The notes under the pieces were generated by a model, which saw nothing but the letters and a program-made list of their open reading frames with translations, was not told the DNA's origin and ran no database searches. The position numbers and the translations under genes are program-made. A stretch of DNA of 64,000 bases from UBA6109 sp964506465 (GTDB lineage: Bacteria > Desulfobacterota > Syntrophia > Syntrophales > UBA6109): assembly GCA_964506465.1 (NCBI GenBank), contig CAZDLM010000007.1, forward strand, positions 15,861 to 79,860. Direction: 5' to 3'. Positions 16,714 to 25,553 of the stretch are shown one piece after another (the stretch's first letter is position 1; each line of letters starts with the position of its first letter).

Positions 16714-17982
16714 ATGAAAGTCCTCCTGATTTCCGCCAATACGGAAAGAATCAACGTGACACCGCTTCCCCTGGGCCTCGCATGCGTGGCTGCGGCGACG
16801 CGGTGGGCCGGGCACGACGTCCGGCTGCTGGACCTGATGACGCAGGAGGACCCGCAGTCCCGGATCCGCGAGGCGATCGAGACCTCCTCCCCCGGCGTCA
16901 TCGGAATCTCCGTCCGCAACATCGATGACCAGATCCGGTGCGGCGGACGGTTCCTCCTCGAGGAGGTCCGGCGTGTCGTCCGTTGCTGCCGGGACTTTTC
17001 CAGGGCGTCATTGGTTCTCGGCGGCGCCGGCTACAGCATCTTCCCGGAGAGTGTCCTCGCGTACCTTGGAGCGGACATGGGAATCCGCGGCGAGGGGGAA
17101 ACCGCTTTCCCCGCCCTCATCGACCGCCTTGCCCGGCATGAGGACCCTTCGGACGTGCCGGGGCTCCACCTGCCGGGCCGCGGCCGGTGCGTCGAAATGG
17201 CCTGCGCGCGAAACCTGGACTCGCTGCCTCTGTCCGGGGCTCTGGAATTCCTGACGTCCCGGGACGAAGAGCTCTGGCTGCCTTTCCAGACGAGGCGCGG
17301 CTGTCCCATGGGATGCAGTTACTGCTCGACGGCGGCTATCGAAGGACGAAGAATCCGGAAGCGGTCGCCCGTAAGTGCTGTGGATGAGCTGGCGCGCTGT
17401 GCGGCGGCGGGATTCCGGCAGGTCTATTTCGTGGACAACACCTTCAACCTGCCCCGCGGCTACGCGAAGGCCCTTTGCCGCGCGATCCTCGCCCGCGGCC
17501 TCAGAATCCGCTGGCGGGCCATCCTCTACCCGGGCGGAATCGACGAAGAGCTCGCCGCCCTCATGGCGGAGGCGGGCTGCGCGGAGGCGAGCCTGGGATT
17601 CGAAAGCGGCTCCGAACGGATGCTGCGCAGCCTGAACAAGCGGTTTTCTCCCGAACGGGTTCGGATGACTTCCGGGCTCCTCGCACGGCACGGCATCCGG
17701 CAGATGGGGTTCCTGCTGCTGGGCGGTCCGGGCGAAACGAGGGATACCGTGATCGAGAGCCTCCGTTTCGCCGCTTCCCTTCCCCTGGCGCAGTTGAAGA
17801 TCACGTCGGGCATCCGCATCTATCCGGGCACACCGCTCGCGGAGACCGCCGTCGCGGAAGGGGTGATCGCGCCTGAGGACAACCTCCTCCGGCCGAGATT
17901 CTACATCGCCCGCGGCCTGGAGGAGTGGCTTTCGGAGCTCGTCGGGAAGTGGATGCAGGAGCGGCCCACCTGGATGGGATGA
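16714..17982 (+). CDS. B12-binding-domain radical SAM protein
   Basis: A 422-residue protein. An N-terminal cobalamin-binding-like Rossmann domain has 'PLGLACVAAATRWAGHDVRL' and 'RGEGETAFPALI'. The radical SAM core has the cluster motif 'CPMGCSYCSTAAIEGR' (C-x3-C-x2-C), and 'GFESGSERMLRSLNKRF' and 'MGFLLLGGPGETRDTV' are typical of this superfamily. The substrate cannot be told from sequence. It stands alone, divergent from the HNH gene. Confidence 0.85.
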   Translation: MKVLLISANTERINVTPLPLGLACVAAATRWAGHDVRLLDLMTQEDPQSRIREAIETSSPGVIGISVRNIDDQIRCGGRFLLEEVRRVVRCCRDFSRASLVLGGAGYSIFPESVLAYLGADMGIRGEGETAFPALIDRLARHEDPSDVPGLHLPGRGRCVEMACARNLDSLPLSGALEFLTSRDEELWLPFQTRRGCPMGCSYCSTAAIEGRRIRKRSPVSAVDELARCAAAGFRQVYFVDNTFNLPRGYAKALCRAILARGLRIRWRAILYPGGIDEELAALMAEAGCAEASLGFESGSERMLRSLNKRFSPERVRMTSGLLARHGIRQMGFLLLGGPGETRDTVIESLRFAASLPLAQLKITSGIRIYPGTPLAETAVAEGVIAPEDNLLRPRFYIARGLEEWLSELVGKWMQERPTWMG

Positions 17983-18082
17983 GAACTGCAGGGGCAAGGC
18001 GATACCGGGATCGCCGTACGGCGCGGAGTTTAACCTGAGCGTGGGCGAAGGGCTCCCCGCAATGAAAAGTGGGCGGTAGTTT

Positions 18083-19811
18083 ATGACCAATTCCGAGATT
18101 GCAGGAATCTTCCTGGACATGGCCGACCTCCTCGAGATGAAGGTCGATAATCCTTTCAAGATCCGGGCCTACCGGCGCGCCGCCGAGTCCATCAAGCAAC
18201 TGCCGCGGGAAATGAGCGCCATGCTTGCCGCGGGAGAGGACTTCCGGGAAATCCCCGGGATCGGCGAGGCCGTCGCCACGAAGAGCGAAGAGCTCCTCCG
18301 GACGGGCAGGCTCGTCGCCTACGAAGAATTGAAGGCGGCTCTTCCCCCCGGCGTCCTCGATCTCATGGCCGTGCCGGGCGTCGGCCCCAAGACCGCCTAC
18401 CGCCTCGCCGCAGAACTGGGCGTCCGGTCCGTCGACGACCTGGAACGTGCGGCGATGGACGGCCGCCTCGCCTCGCTGCCGCGCCTCGGGGAAAAGACGG
18501 CCGAGAAGATCCTTCGGGAGATCCGGGCGCTCCGCCGCAAGGATCGGCGCTATCCGCTGGGAACGGCCCTGCCCGCTGTCGAAGAGATCCTGGCGGCGCT
18601 CCGCAAGGTGCCCGGCGTCCGCAACATTACGCCCGCCGGAAGCCTGAGACGCTTCCGGGAGACGGTTGGCGACATCGACATCATGGCGACCGCCGACGAC
18701 CCCGAAGCGGCCATCGCCGCCTTCGCCGGCCTGCCCCAGGTCGTCGAGGTGCTCGCCCGGGGGACAACGAAGGCCAGCGTCCTCCTTGCGGGGAACCTCC
18801 AGGCGGACCTGCGGATCGTCGCACACGAATCCTTCGGTTCGCTGCTTCAGCACTTCACGGGAAGCCGCGACCACAACATCGCCCTGCGCGCCTTCGCCCA
18901 GAAAATGGGCCTCAGCCTCAGCGAATACGGGATCGCAGACGACCTGGGCAAGATCGAGACCTTCACCGACGAGGCGTCCTTCTACGGCCGCCTGGGACTC
19001 TCCTTCATCCCCCCGGAGGTGCGGGAGAACCAGGGAGAGATCGACCTTGCGGCCCGGGGGATGCTGCCCCGCCTCCTGGAAGCCGGGGACATCCGCGGGG
19101 ACTTCCACACCCACACCGACTGGAGCGACGGGCAGGCGAGCCTGGAAGAAATGGCCGCCGCTGCTGAGGCCCTCGGCTACGAGTACCTCGTCGTCACCGA
19201 CCATTCGGCGGGTCTCGGGATCGCCAATGGCCATGCCGCCGACAGGCTCCACAGCCAGACGGAGCGGATCCGCGCGATCAANNNNNNNNNNACGGAAGCG
19301 GGGGACGCGGCTCCTCGCGGGCGTCGAGGTCAACATCAAGGCCGACGGGCGGCTTGCCCTCCCCGACGAAGTACTCGCCGAACTCGACGTTGTCATCGCC
19401 GCCGTCCACTCCTCCCTGAACCAGAACGAACAGAAGATGACGCGGCGCATCGTCGCGGCGCTCGAAAATCCCCACGTGGACATCCTCGCCCATCCGACCT
19501 GCCGCCTCATCGGCCGGCGCGAACCCACCGCCGTGAACCTGGAGGCCGTCCTCGCCGCCGCCGCCCGTTTCGGCAAGGCGCTGGAAATCAACGCCATGCC
19601 GGACCGGCTGGATCTCAACGGCGCGCATATCCGCCAGGCGCGGGAGCGCGGCGTGATGCTCGCGATCGGAACGGACGCCCATGCCGCCGTGCACCTTTCC
19701 CTCATGCGGTTCGGCGTCGGCACGGCGCGCCGCGGATGGTGCGGTTCGGCGGATATCCTCAACACCCGGCGCCTCGCCGACGTCCTTGCCTGGCTCGAGA
19801 GGGCGGCGTGA
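18083..19811 (+). CDS. polX: DNA polymerase/3'-5' exonuclease PolX, interrupted by an assembly gap
   Basis: The gene consists of helix-hairpin-helix motifs ('IPGIGEAVATKSEELL', 'VPGVGPKTAYRLA'), a polymerase-X palm with 'GSLRRFRETVGDIDIM' (catalytic D-x-D) and a C-terminal PHP phosphoesterase domain beginning 'GDFHTHTDWSDG'. Such proteins act in gap filling and base-excision repair. Ten Ns at 19282-19291 fall in the PHP domain. The reading frame before and after the Ns differs, and restoring it requires the true gap to be a multiple of three. The second half ('GTRLLAGVEVNIKADG' to the TGA at 19809-19811) is otherwise normal. I treat it as one intact gene, not a frameshift mutant. Confidence 0.88.
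19282..19291. other. Assembly gap (10 N)
   Basis: A run of ten undetermined bases joins two contigs within polX. Protein continuity across it supports the join, but the real number of missing bases should be divisible by three and is therefore not ten. Confidence 0.95.
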
Positions 19812-19846
19812 CCGGAGCATCCCCCGCCGGGCGGTATTTTTATCCA

Positions 19847-19875
19847 TTGACAATTACCGGGCGACATCCTATAGG
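19847..19875 (+). promoter_or_regulatory. Promoter of the leader peptide-cimA transcript
   Basis: TTGACA (19847-19852) and TATAGG (19870-19875) are separated by exactly 17 bp, a near-consensus sigma70-type promoter. Transcription would begin about 25 bp before the leader-peptide start codon. Confidence 0.75.
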
Positions 19876-19908
19876 GAACCCTCATCGGAAAGGGGAAGGA
19901 TCGGCAGC

Positions 19909-20004
19909 ATGACCAAGATCACGATCGGCATCGTCATATCCATTATTCCCGCGGGCATCATTACCGTGCCCGCATACCGTGGAGACCTGACCGCCGTTTC
20001 GTGA
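19909..20004 (+). CDS. Isoleucine-rich leader peptide of the cimA attenuator
   Basis: A 31-codon reading frame with a good RBS (GGAAAGGGGAAGGA) and an ATG. Residues 4, 6, 8, 10, 12, 13, 17 and 18 are isoleucine, in the stretch 'ITIGIVISIIPAGII', using all three Ile codons including AUA. It lies between a strong promoter and a strong terminator in front of citramalate synthase, the first committed step of isoleucine synthesis by this route. This is the classical layout of ribosome-mediated attenuation: low charged tRNA-Ile stalls the ribosome early and lets transcription continue. The function is inferred; the composition and layout are observed. Confidence 0.85.
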   Translation: MTKITIGIVISIIPAGIITVPAYRGDLTAVS

Positions 20005-20059
20005 CATCCGCTCACACCATCAGCAAAACCGTTATCAGGCCTCCTGGTAACGGTTTTTT
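19986..20059 (+). promoter_or_regulatory. Isoleucine attenuator: antiterminator segment and intrinsic terminator
   Basis: The terminator stem AAAACCGTTATCAGG (20025-20039) pairs with CCTGGTAACGGTTTT (20043-20057) around the loop CCT, giving 15 pairs with one G-T, followed by TTATTTT. The upstream arm can instead pair with the end of the leader frame: CCTGA (19986-19990) with TCAGG (20035-20039), and CGTTT (19995-19999) with part of AAAACCG. A ribosome at the leader stop (20002-20004) would cover that segment and allow termination. A ribosome stalled at the Ile codons would leave it free. Full folding energies were not computed. Confidence 0.75.
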
Positions 20060-20075
20060 ATTTTGGGAGGAAGCC

Positions 20076-21671
20076 ATGAAGGAAAAACGAGTAAGGATCT
20101 ACGACACCACGCTCCGCGACGGTAACCAGGGCGAGCGCATCAACTTTTCCGCGGAGGAAAAGCTGCGAATCGCGCTGCGCCTTGACGAACTGGGATTTGC
20201 GTACATCGAGGGCGGGTGGCCCGGCTCCAATCCGAAGGACATGCGCTTCTTCGAGCTCGCCAAGGCCGCCACCTTCCGGCAGGCAAAGCTGGCGGCCTTC
20301 GGCAGCACCCGCAGGCCGCGGATCCGCCCCTCCCGGTGCCGGAACATCCAGACCCTGCTCAAGGCGGGGACGCCGGTCGTGACGATCTTCGGCAAGTCCT
20401 GGGACCTCCACCTCCACGAGATCCTGAATGTCCCGCTTACGGAGAACCTCCTCATGATCCGCGAATCCGTCGAATACCTGAAGGCCCGGGGGAAGGAAGT
20501 CGTCTACGACGCCGAGCACTTCTTCGACGGCTTCAAGAATTCCCCGGAATACGCCTGCCGAACCATCGAGACGGCGCTCTCCGCCGGCGCGGACTGGATC
20601 GTCCTGTGCGACACCAACGGCGGCGCGCTTCCCGACGAGATCGCCGCCATCACGGAGGAGGTGCTCTCGCTGATCCCCGCGGAGCGGACCGGGATCCATA
20701 CCCACAACGACGGAGACCTGGCCGCCGCCAACACCCTCACCGCGGTCCGCCTGGGAGTGCGGATGGTCCAGGGCACGGTCAACGGATTGGGGGAGCGATG
20801 CGGGAACGCCGACCTGATTTCCGTCACCGCCAATCTGCAGTTGAAGATGGGCTTCCGCTGCCTCCCGGAATTCTCCCTGCGTCAGTTGACCGCCCTTTCA
20901 AACTTCGTGAGCGAAACGGCCAACGTAAAACCGCTCCGCAGCCGCCCCTTCGTCGGACGCAGCGCCTTCGCCCACAAGGGCGGCGTCCACGTCAGCGCCA
21001 TCATCAAGAACAGTGCCGCCTACGAACACATCGCCCCCGAATGCGTCGGCAACGAGCGCCGCGTCCTTGTCTCGGACCTGGCCGGAAAAAGCAACATCGA
21101 CTACAAGGCCCGGGAGCTGGGGATCCCCCTCGGCGACGATCCCCGGATCAGCCGGAAGATCGTCCGCGAGATCAAGAAGATGGAGAATGAAGGCTATTCC
21201 TTCGACGCCGCCGACGGCTCCCTGTCGCTGCGGATCAAGAAGATCACCGGCGCCTTCAAGGAGCCCTTCCGGCTGGAGTGCTTCCAGGTCCTGAATTCGA
21301 AGACCGGGGAGCGGGCGCCGCTGTCGCAGGCGATGGTGAAGGTCTCCGTCGGGGACGAGCACGAACTGACGGCGGCCGAGGGAAACGGCCCTGTCAACGC
21401 CCTCGATCACGCCCTGCGCAAGGCCCTGGTCAAGTTCTACCCGCAGATCCGCGAGATGCATCTGGTGGACTTCAAGGTCCGTACGCTCGAGGGGAGCGAA
21501 GGGACGGCGGCAAAGGTGCGCGTGCTGCTCGACTCCCGGGACGACCGCGACATCTGGAGCACCGTCGGCGTCTCGACGAACATCATCGAGGCGAGCTGGC
21601 ATGCGCTCGTCGACAGCATCCAGTACAAACTCAGTAAGGACAGGATGAACCGCAACAAACAAGCTCGTTGA
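20076..21671 (+). CDS. cimA: Citramalate synthase
   Basis: A 531-residue enzyme of the LeuA/HMG-CoA-lyase superfamily. The TIM-barrel N-terminal domain begins 'VRIYDTTLRDGNQGE' and contains the metal-binding 'GIHTHNDGD' and the glycine-rich 'VNGLGERCGNADL'. 'FAHKGGVHVSAI' follows, and the C-terminal LeuA-dimer regulatory domain (from about residue 400) is expected to bind isoleucine. It condenses acetyl-CoA and pyruvate to citramalate, starting threonine-independent isoleucine synthesis. The ATG at 20076 has GGGAGGAA upstream; the in-frame GTG at 20001 lies before the terminator. The Ile-rich leader supports citramalate synthase over 2-isopropylmalate synthase. Confidence 0.92.
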   Translation: MKEKRVRIYDTTLRDGNQGERINFSAEEKLRIALRLDELGFAYIEGGWPGSNPKDMRFFELAKAATFRQAKLAAFGSTRRPRIRPSRCRNIQTLLKAGTPVVTIFGKSWDLHLHEILNVPLTENLLMIRESVEYLKARGKEVVYDAEHFFDGFKNSPEYACRTIETALSAGADWIVLCDTNGGALPDEIAAITEEVLSLIPAERTGIHTHNDGDLAAANTLTAVRLGVRMVQGTVNGLGERCGNADLISVTANLQLKMGFRCLPEFSLRQLTALSNFVSETANVKPLRSRPFVGRSAFAHKGGVHVSAIIKNSAAYEHIAPECVGNERRVLVSDLAGKSNIDYKARELGIPLGDDPRISRKIVREIKKMENEGYSFDAADGSLSLRIKKITGAFKEPFRLECFQVLNSKTGERAPLSQAMVKVSVGDEHELTAAEGNGPVNALDHALRKALVKFYPQIREMHLVDFKVRTLEGSEGTAAKVRVLLDSRDDRDIWSTVGVSTNIIEASWHALVDSIQYKLSKDRMNRNKQAR

Positions 21672-21729
21672 TAAGACCGTGCCTTTCTGATAGAAAATAT
21701 CCGGGTTTCAGAAAGATACGGAAAACGAG

Positions 21730-22338
21730 ATGATCCTGTCGGTGCACAAGGACAATCCGCAGTTGCGCCTGATCCGGAAGGCCGTTGAGGTTCTCCGGGA
21801 CGGAGGTCTTATCATCTATCCGACGGATACGGTCTACGGCCTGGGCTGCGATCTCTACAACAAGCACGCAATCGAGCGGATCTACGAGATCAAACACCGC
21901 GACAAGAAGCAGCCGCTCAGTTTCGTCTGCGCCGACCTCAAGGACATCAGCCGCTACGCCCTCGTTACCGACTACGCCTACCGGACCATGAAACGGCTCC
22001 TGCCTGGTCCCTACACCTTCATTCTCCAGGCCTCCCGTCTCGTGCCGAAGATCATTCTCCCCAAGCGCCAGACCACGGGCATCCGCGTTCCGGACAACCG
22101 CATCTGCCTGATGCTCGTCCAGGAATTCGGGCAGCCGATCATCAGCACGTCCGTGGAGTCGCGGGAAGGCGAGTTGATGAGCGACCCGCTCGAAATCGCG
22201 GAGCAGTACGGCAAACGGGTGGACGTCATTCTCGACGGCGGCGTGATCTCGCCGGAGCCTTCGAGCGTCATCAGCCTCGTGGACGACGTGATCGAGGTCC
22301 TCAGGGCAGGGAAAGGGGATGTTTCCTCTTTCCAGTAA
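21730..22338 (+). CDS. Sua5/YciO/YrdC-family protein, YciO subgroup
   Basis: A 202-residue protein. 'GGLIIYPTDTVYGLGCDLYN' and 'IYEIKHRDKKQPLSFVCADL' give the nucleotide/tRNA-interaction signature with K-x-R. The family's usual S-x-N is 'ISTSVESREG' here, lacking Asn, as in E. coli YciO. The C-terminus ('GKRVDVILDGG', 'PSSVISL', 'VLRAGKGDV') also fits YciO. True TsaC/Sua5 proteins make threonylcarbamoyl-AMP for tRNA t6A; the role of YciO is unsettled. It follows cimA by 58 bp and could be co-transcribed. Confidence 0.85.
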   Translation: MILSVHKDNPQLRLIRKAVEVLRDGGLIIYPTDTVYGLGCDLYNKHAIERIYEIKHRDKKQPLSFVCADLKDISRYALVTDYAYRTMKRLLPGPYTFILQASRLVPKIILPKRQTTGIRVPDNRICLMLVQEFGQPIISTSVESREGELMSDPLEIAEQYGKRVDVILDGGVISPEPSSVISLVDDVIEVLRAGKGDVSSFQ

Positions 22339-22360
22339 AAGGATCCCAAAGATCTTGCCA

Positions 22361-22458
22361 TGCCCGGTTCGACGGGCTCACCGTGACATGGCACAAGGCG
22401 ATCCCAAGAAATTGTCATGCTGAGCTTGTCGAAGCATGAGCCTGACGAAGGGTGAACG
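22361..22458. repeat. REP-like inverted pair
   Basis: Two segments related as inverted copies, GGTTCGACGGGCTCACCGTG (from 22366) and TGTCATGCTGAGCTTGTCGA (from 22413), are separated by about 25 bp. Such 'TGAGC..GTCGAA' palindromic units are widespread bacterial intergenic repeats. The pair could fold into a long hairpin between the YciO-type gene and the RNase gene. Confidence 0.6.
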
Positions 22459-22487
22459 GGTAAGGGCATGGCGCGCGGGACATTGAA

Positions 22488-22505
22488 GCATTCTTGTACA
22501 GCCTG
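22488..22505 (+). repeat. Fragment of the dispersed repeat (right end)
   Basis: GCATTCTTGTACAGCCTG resembles the right ends of the copies at 2292-2409 and 12055-12176. Only the end is recognisable. Confidence 0.45.
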
Positions 22506-22603
22506 ACCGGACACAGGACGCGACATTCCTGCCCCGCCCCGCAAGCGCGAAATGGGGGACGGCGCGGCGGGAATGCAAAAATACGAAAAAAAGGATGGAA
22601 CCC

Positions 22604-24526
22604 ATGAAGCAGATGCTGATCAACGCCGTCCACCACGAGCAGAGACGGATGGCCGTCGTCGATGAAGGGAAGCTCATCGAATACAATATCCAGATGGCCG
22701 TCCGGGAGCCCATCACGGGAAACATCTACAAGGGAACCGTGATGAAGGTGGAGAGGGGCCTGCAGGCCGCCTTCGTGAACCACGGCGGCAAGAAGGACGG
22801 CTTCCTCCCCCTGCGGGACGTGAGCCCGGAATACTTCGGTGAGGCGAAAGACAACGGGAAGGAAGGCAAGGAGGGGAATTCCCGCGGCAGGCATACCCTC
22901 AAGGTGGGGCAGACGGTGCTCGTCCAGGTGCTTCGGGAAGTCGGGGAGCGCAAGGGCGCCCTGCTGACGACGTATATCTCCCTCCCCGGCCGCTACCTTG
23001 TCCTCCTGCCCAACAAGCCGGGCGGCGGCATCTCCCGCAAGATCGAGGATGAAGAGGACCGCAAGCGGCTCAAGGCGCTGGTGGAGCAGATCAAGGTGGA
23101 GGAGGACGCCGGTTTCATCGTCCGGACCGCGGGCATGAACCGCACCAAGCAGGAGCTCTCCCGCGATTACCAGCATCTCTGGCGTCTCTGGAAGGAGATC
23201 GTCAAGCGCGCCGAGACCACCTGCGCCCCCGCGTTGATCTACCAGGAAAGCGATTTCGGCGTCCGTTCCGTGCGGGATTATTTCACCTCCGAAATCCAGG
23301 AGATCCTCGTGGACGAGATGGATACCTTCCGCAAGGTCCGCGCCTACTGCAAGGCCGTCTCGCCCCGCACCATGAGAATCATCAAGCTCTACAAGGACAA
23401 GGTCCCTCTCTTCGACAAGTTCCTGCTGGAGGACCAGATCAAGGCGATCTACCAGGAACGCGTGGAACTGCGCTCCGGCGGCCACATCGTCATCAGCCCG
23501 ACGGAGGCCATGATCACGATCGACGTCAATTCCGGCAAGGCCTCCCACAAACGCAACGTCGAGGAAACCGCCTTCAAAACGAATCTGGACGCCGCCGAGG
23601 AGATCGCGCGCCAGCTCAGGCTCCGTGACCTCGGGGGGCTCATCGTCATCGACTTCATCGACATGATGGACCGGAAGAACGTCGCCGAGGTCGAGAAGGC
23701 CTTCAAGAAGGCGATGAGTGTCGACAGGTCACGGGTCCAGCTCGCCCACATCTCGAAGTTCGGCATCCTGGAACTGTCGCGCCAGAAGAAGCAGTCCACC
23801 ATTCAGGAGATCAGCTACACCGCCTGTCCGCACTGCCGAGGCACGGGAACGCGACCCTCCGTGGAATACGCGGCCCTCGGCGCGTTGAGGAAGATCACGA
23901 CCCAGGCGGTCAAGGGCACCTTTTCCGCCTTCCGGGTCACACTGCCCGCGCCCGTCGCCGACTATCTCCTCAATCATAAACGGAACGAGCTGGCCGGCCT
24001 GGAATCGACGTATGACATGTCCATCCACGTCTGCGGAAGTCCGGACATGACCTGGGACGAGATCCGGATCGAAACGACGGTCAAGGAGACCCCTGCGGAG
24101 CCCCCGGAACCGGAGGCGCATCCGGTCGTGGAAGGCGGGGTGGAGGCAGAAACGGAAGACGAGGCGCCGCCGGCTGCGGAAGCCGAGCGCGCTGCTAAGA
24201 AACCGGAAGAACGGCCCGAGGAACGTGCGGCTCAGCAACCGGAAGGACCGGCCAGGAAGGGCCGTCGGAGATCCCGGCATCGCCACCGCCGGTCCGGCGC
24301 AAAGAAGGTGGAACAGAAGGCACCGGAAGAAGCCGAGCATGCCACGGCCGCTGTCGTCACAGTCGAAGCGGCGGCCCTGCCCGCCCTCCCGCCGTCCAGC
24401 GGATTGCCCGCGGCGACCCCTCCTTCCGCTGAACCGGCGAAACCGGCCCCGGCGGAAAAGGGACCCCGCGGCGATCGGAGCGATCTGCTGAAGCTTCTTC
24501 AGCAGGCCTTTGAATCGGAGGATTGA
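22604..24526 (+). CDS. rng: Ribonuclease E/G family endoribonuclease
   Basis: A 640-residue protein. An S1 domain near the N-terminus ('GNIYKGTVMKVERGLQAAFV') and the RNase H-like catalytic region have the two Mg-binding Asp strands 'MITIDVNSGK' and 'LIVIDFIDMMDRKN', then the zinc-link 'CPHCRGTGTR'. After about residue 480 the protein is low-complexity, rich in Glu, Pro and Ala, with an arginine patch ('RKGRRRSRHRHRRSG') likely to bind RNA, and a short C-terminal 'LLKLLQQAFESED'. Length and tail place it between RNase G and RNase E. ATG 22604 is preferred (AAGGA upstream) over 22595. It converges on proC, 4 bp apart. Confidence 0.9.
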   Translation: MKQMLINAVHHEQRRMAVVDEGKLIEYNIQMAVREPITGNIYKGTVMKVERGLQAAFVNHGGKKDGFLPLRDVSPEYFGEAKDNGKEGKEGNSRGRHTLKVGQTVLVQVLREVGERKGALLTTYISLPGRYLVLLPNKPGGGISRKIEDEEDRKRLKALVEQIKVEEDAGFIVRTAGMNRTKQELSRDYQHLWRLWKEIVKRAETTCAPALIYQESDFGVRSVRDYFTSEIQEILVDEMDTFRKVRAYCKAVSPRTMRIIKLYKDKVPLFDKFLLEDQIKAIYQERVELRSGGHIVISPTEAMITIDVNSGKASHKRNVEETAFKTNLDAAEEIARQLRLRDLGGLIVIDFIDMMDRKNVAEVEKAFKKAMSVDRSRVQLAHISKFGILELSRQKKQSTIQEISYTACPHCRGTGTRPSVEYAALGALRKITTQAVKGTFSAFRVTLPAPVADYLLNHKRNELAGLESTYDMSIHVCGSPDMTWDEIRIETTVKETPAEPPEPEAHPVVEGGVEAETEDEAPPAAEAERAAKKPEERPEERAAQQPEGPARKGRRRSRHRHRRSGAKKVEQKAPEEAEHATAAVVTVEAAALPALPPSSGLPAATPPSAEPAKPAPAEKGPRGDRSDLLKLLQQAFESED

Positions 24527-24530
24527 ACCG

Positions 24531-25352
24531 TCAGCGGACGGTTTGGCCCAGCTCGCGCGACCGGAGGGTGGCCGTCTCGACGGCGGCCATGAGCGTCGCC
24601 CGGAGTTTCCCCTCTTCGAGGGCCTGAAGTCCCGCAATCGTACTCCCGGCCGGGGACGCCACCATGTCCTTCAGCTCGCCGGGGTGCTTTCCGGAGACGA
24701 GAAACAGTTTGGCCGCGCCGAGCAGCGTCTGTGCGGCGAGTTGCAGCGCGACGTCGCGGCTCAATCCCATGCGCACCCCGCCGTCCGCCAAGGCCTCGAT
24801 CATGACAAAACCGTAGGCGGGTCCGCTTCCGCTCAAACCGGTCACGGCATCCAGGAGTTCCTCCTTCAGGACGACGGCCTTCCCGACGGTCGCGAAAATC
24901 TGCTCGACGAGCCGCACATCCCTCCCGGTCGCGGCGCGCCCGCCTGCAATCGCCGCCATCCCTTCTCCGACCAGCGCCGGCGTGTTCGGCATGACCCGCA
25001 CCACCCGCGCGCCCTTTTCCAGCCGTTCCTCGATGTAGCGGGTCGGGATGCCGGCGGCGATGGAAAGAAGAAGCGTCTTTTTGTCGATCGCTCCGCGGAT
25101 CTCGTCGAGAACGCCGGCGACGTTCTGTGGTTTGACCGCCAGGATCAGAATGTCCGCGCCCTTCAACGCCTGGCCATTGTCGTTCACGGCCTTCACGCCG
25201 AAGCTCCTCTTCAGTTCGTTCAGGCGTTCGGCCATCACATCGGATACGGTGATGTTGCGGGGTTCGATCACCCCGGCGGATATCATGCCGCCGATCAGAG
25301 CGCTCCCCATCTTTCCTCCGCCGATCATCCCCACTTTCTTATCCAATGCCAT
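24531..25352 (-). CDS. proC: Pyrroline-5-carboxylate reductase
   Basis: The protein has 273 residues, normal for ProC. The N-terminal Rossmann motif is 'VGMIGGGKMGSALIGG'. The C-terminal catalytic/dimerisation domain carries 'DAVTGLSGSGPAYGFVMIEA' and 'DMVASPAGSTIAGLQALEEG', both diagnostic. It makes the last step of proline synthesis, NAD(P)H-dependent reduction of pyrroline-5-carboxylate. The start is preceded by AAGAAGGAGGG. It appears monocistronic, convergent with the RNase gene and divergent from the alpha/beta hydrolase. Confidence 0.93.
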   Translation of the reverse strand: MALDKKVGMIGGGKMGSALIGGMISAGVIEPRNITVSDVMAERLNELKRSFGVKAVNDNGQALKGADILILAVKPQNVAGVLDEIRGAIDKKTLLLSIAAGIPTRYIEERLEKGARVVRVMPNTPALVGEGMAAIAGGRAATGRDVRLVEQIFATVGKAVVLKEELLDAVTGLSGSGPAYGFVMIEALADGGVRMGLSRDVALQLAAQTLLGAAKLFLVSGKHPGELKDMVASPAGSTIAGLQALEEGKLRATLMAAVETATLRSRELGQTVR

Positions 25353-25553
25353 GGTCCGGCCCTCCTTCTTTCGATGCGGATATCCCGCTTGGTGCTTTCT
25401 GCCCCCATCGGCACGATCCTGTCAATACGAAAAATGCTCCCGTCCTGCCCTGTCGTGACGGCGCTCCGCCTGGGAAGCCGGCCGATTTCCGTTTGCACTT
25501 CGGTTCGCCGATATGTTAGGCATCAGAGCAACCGACGACCATGGAGGAATGAC

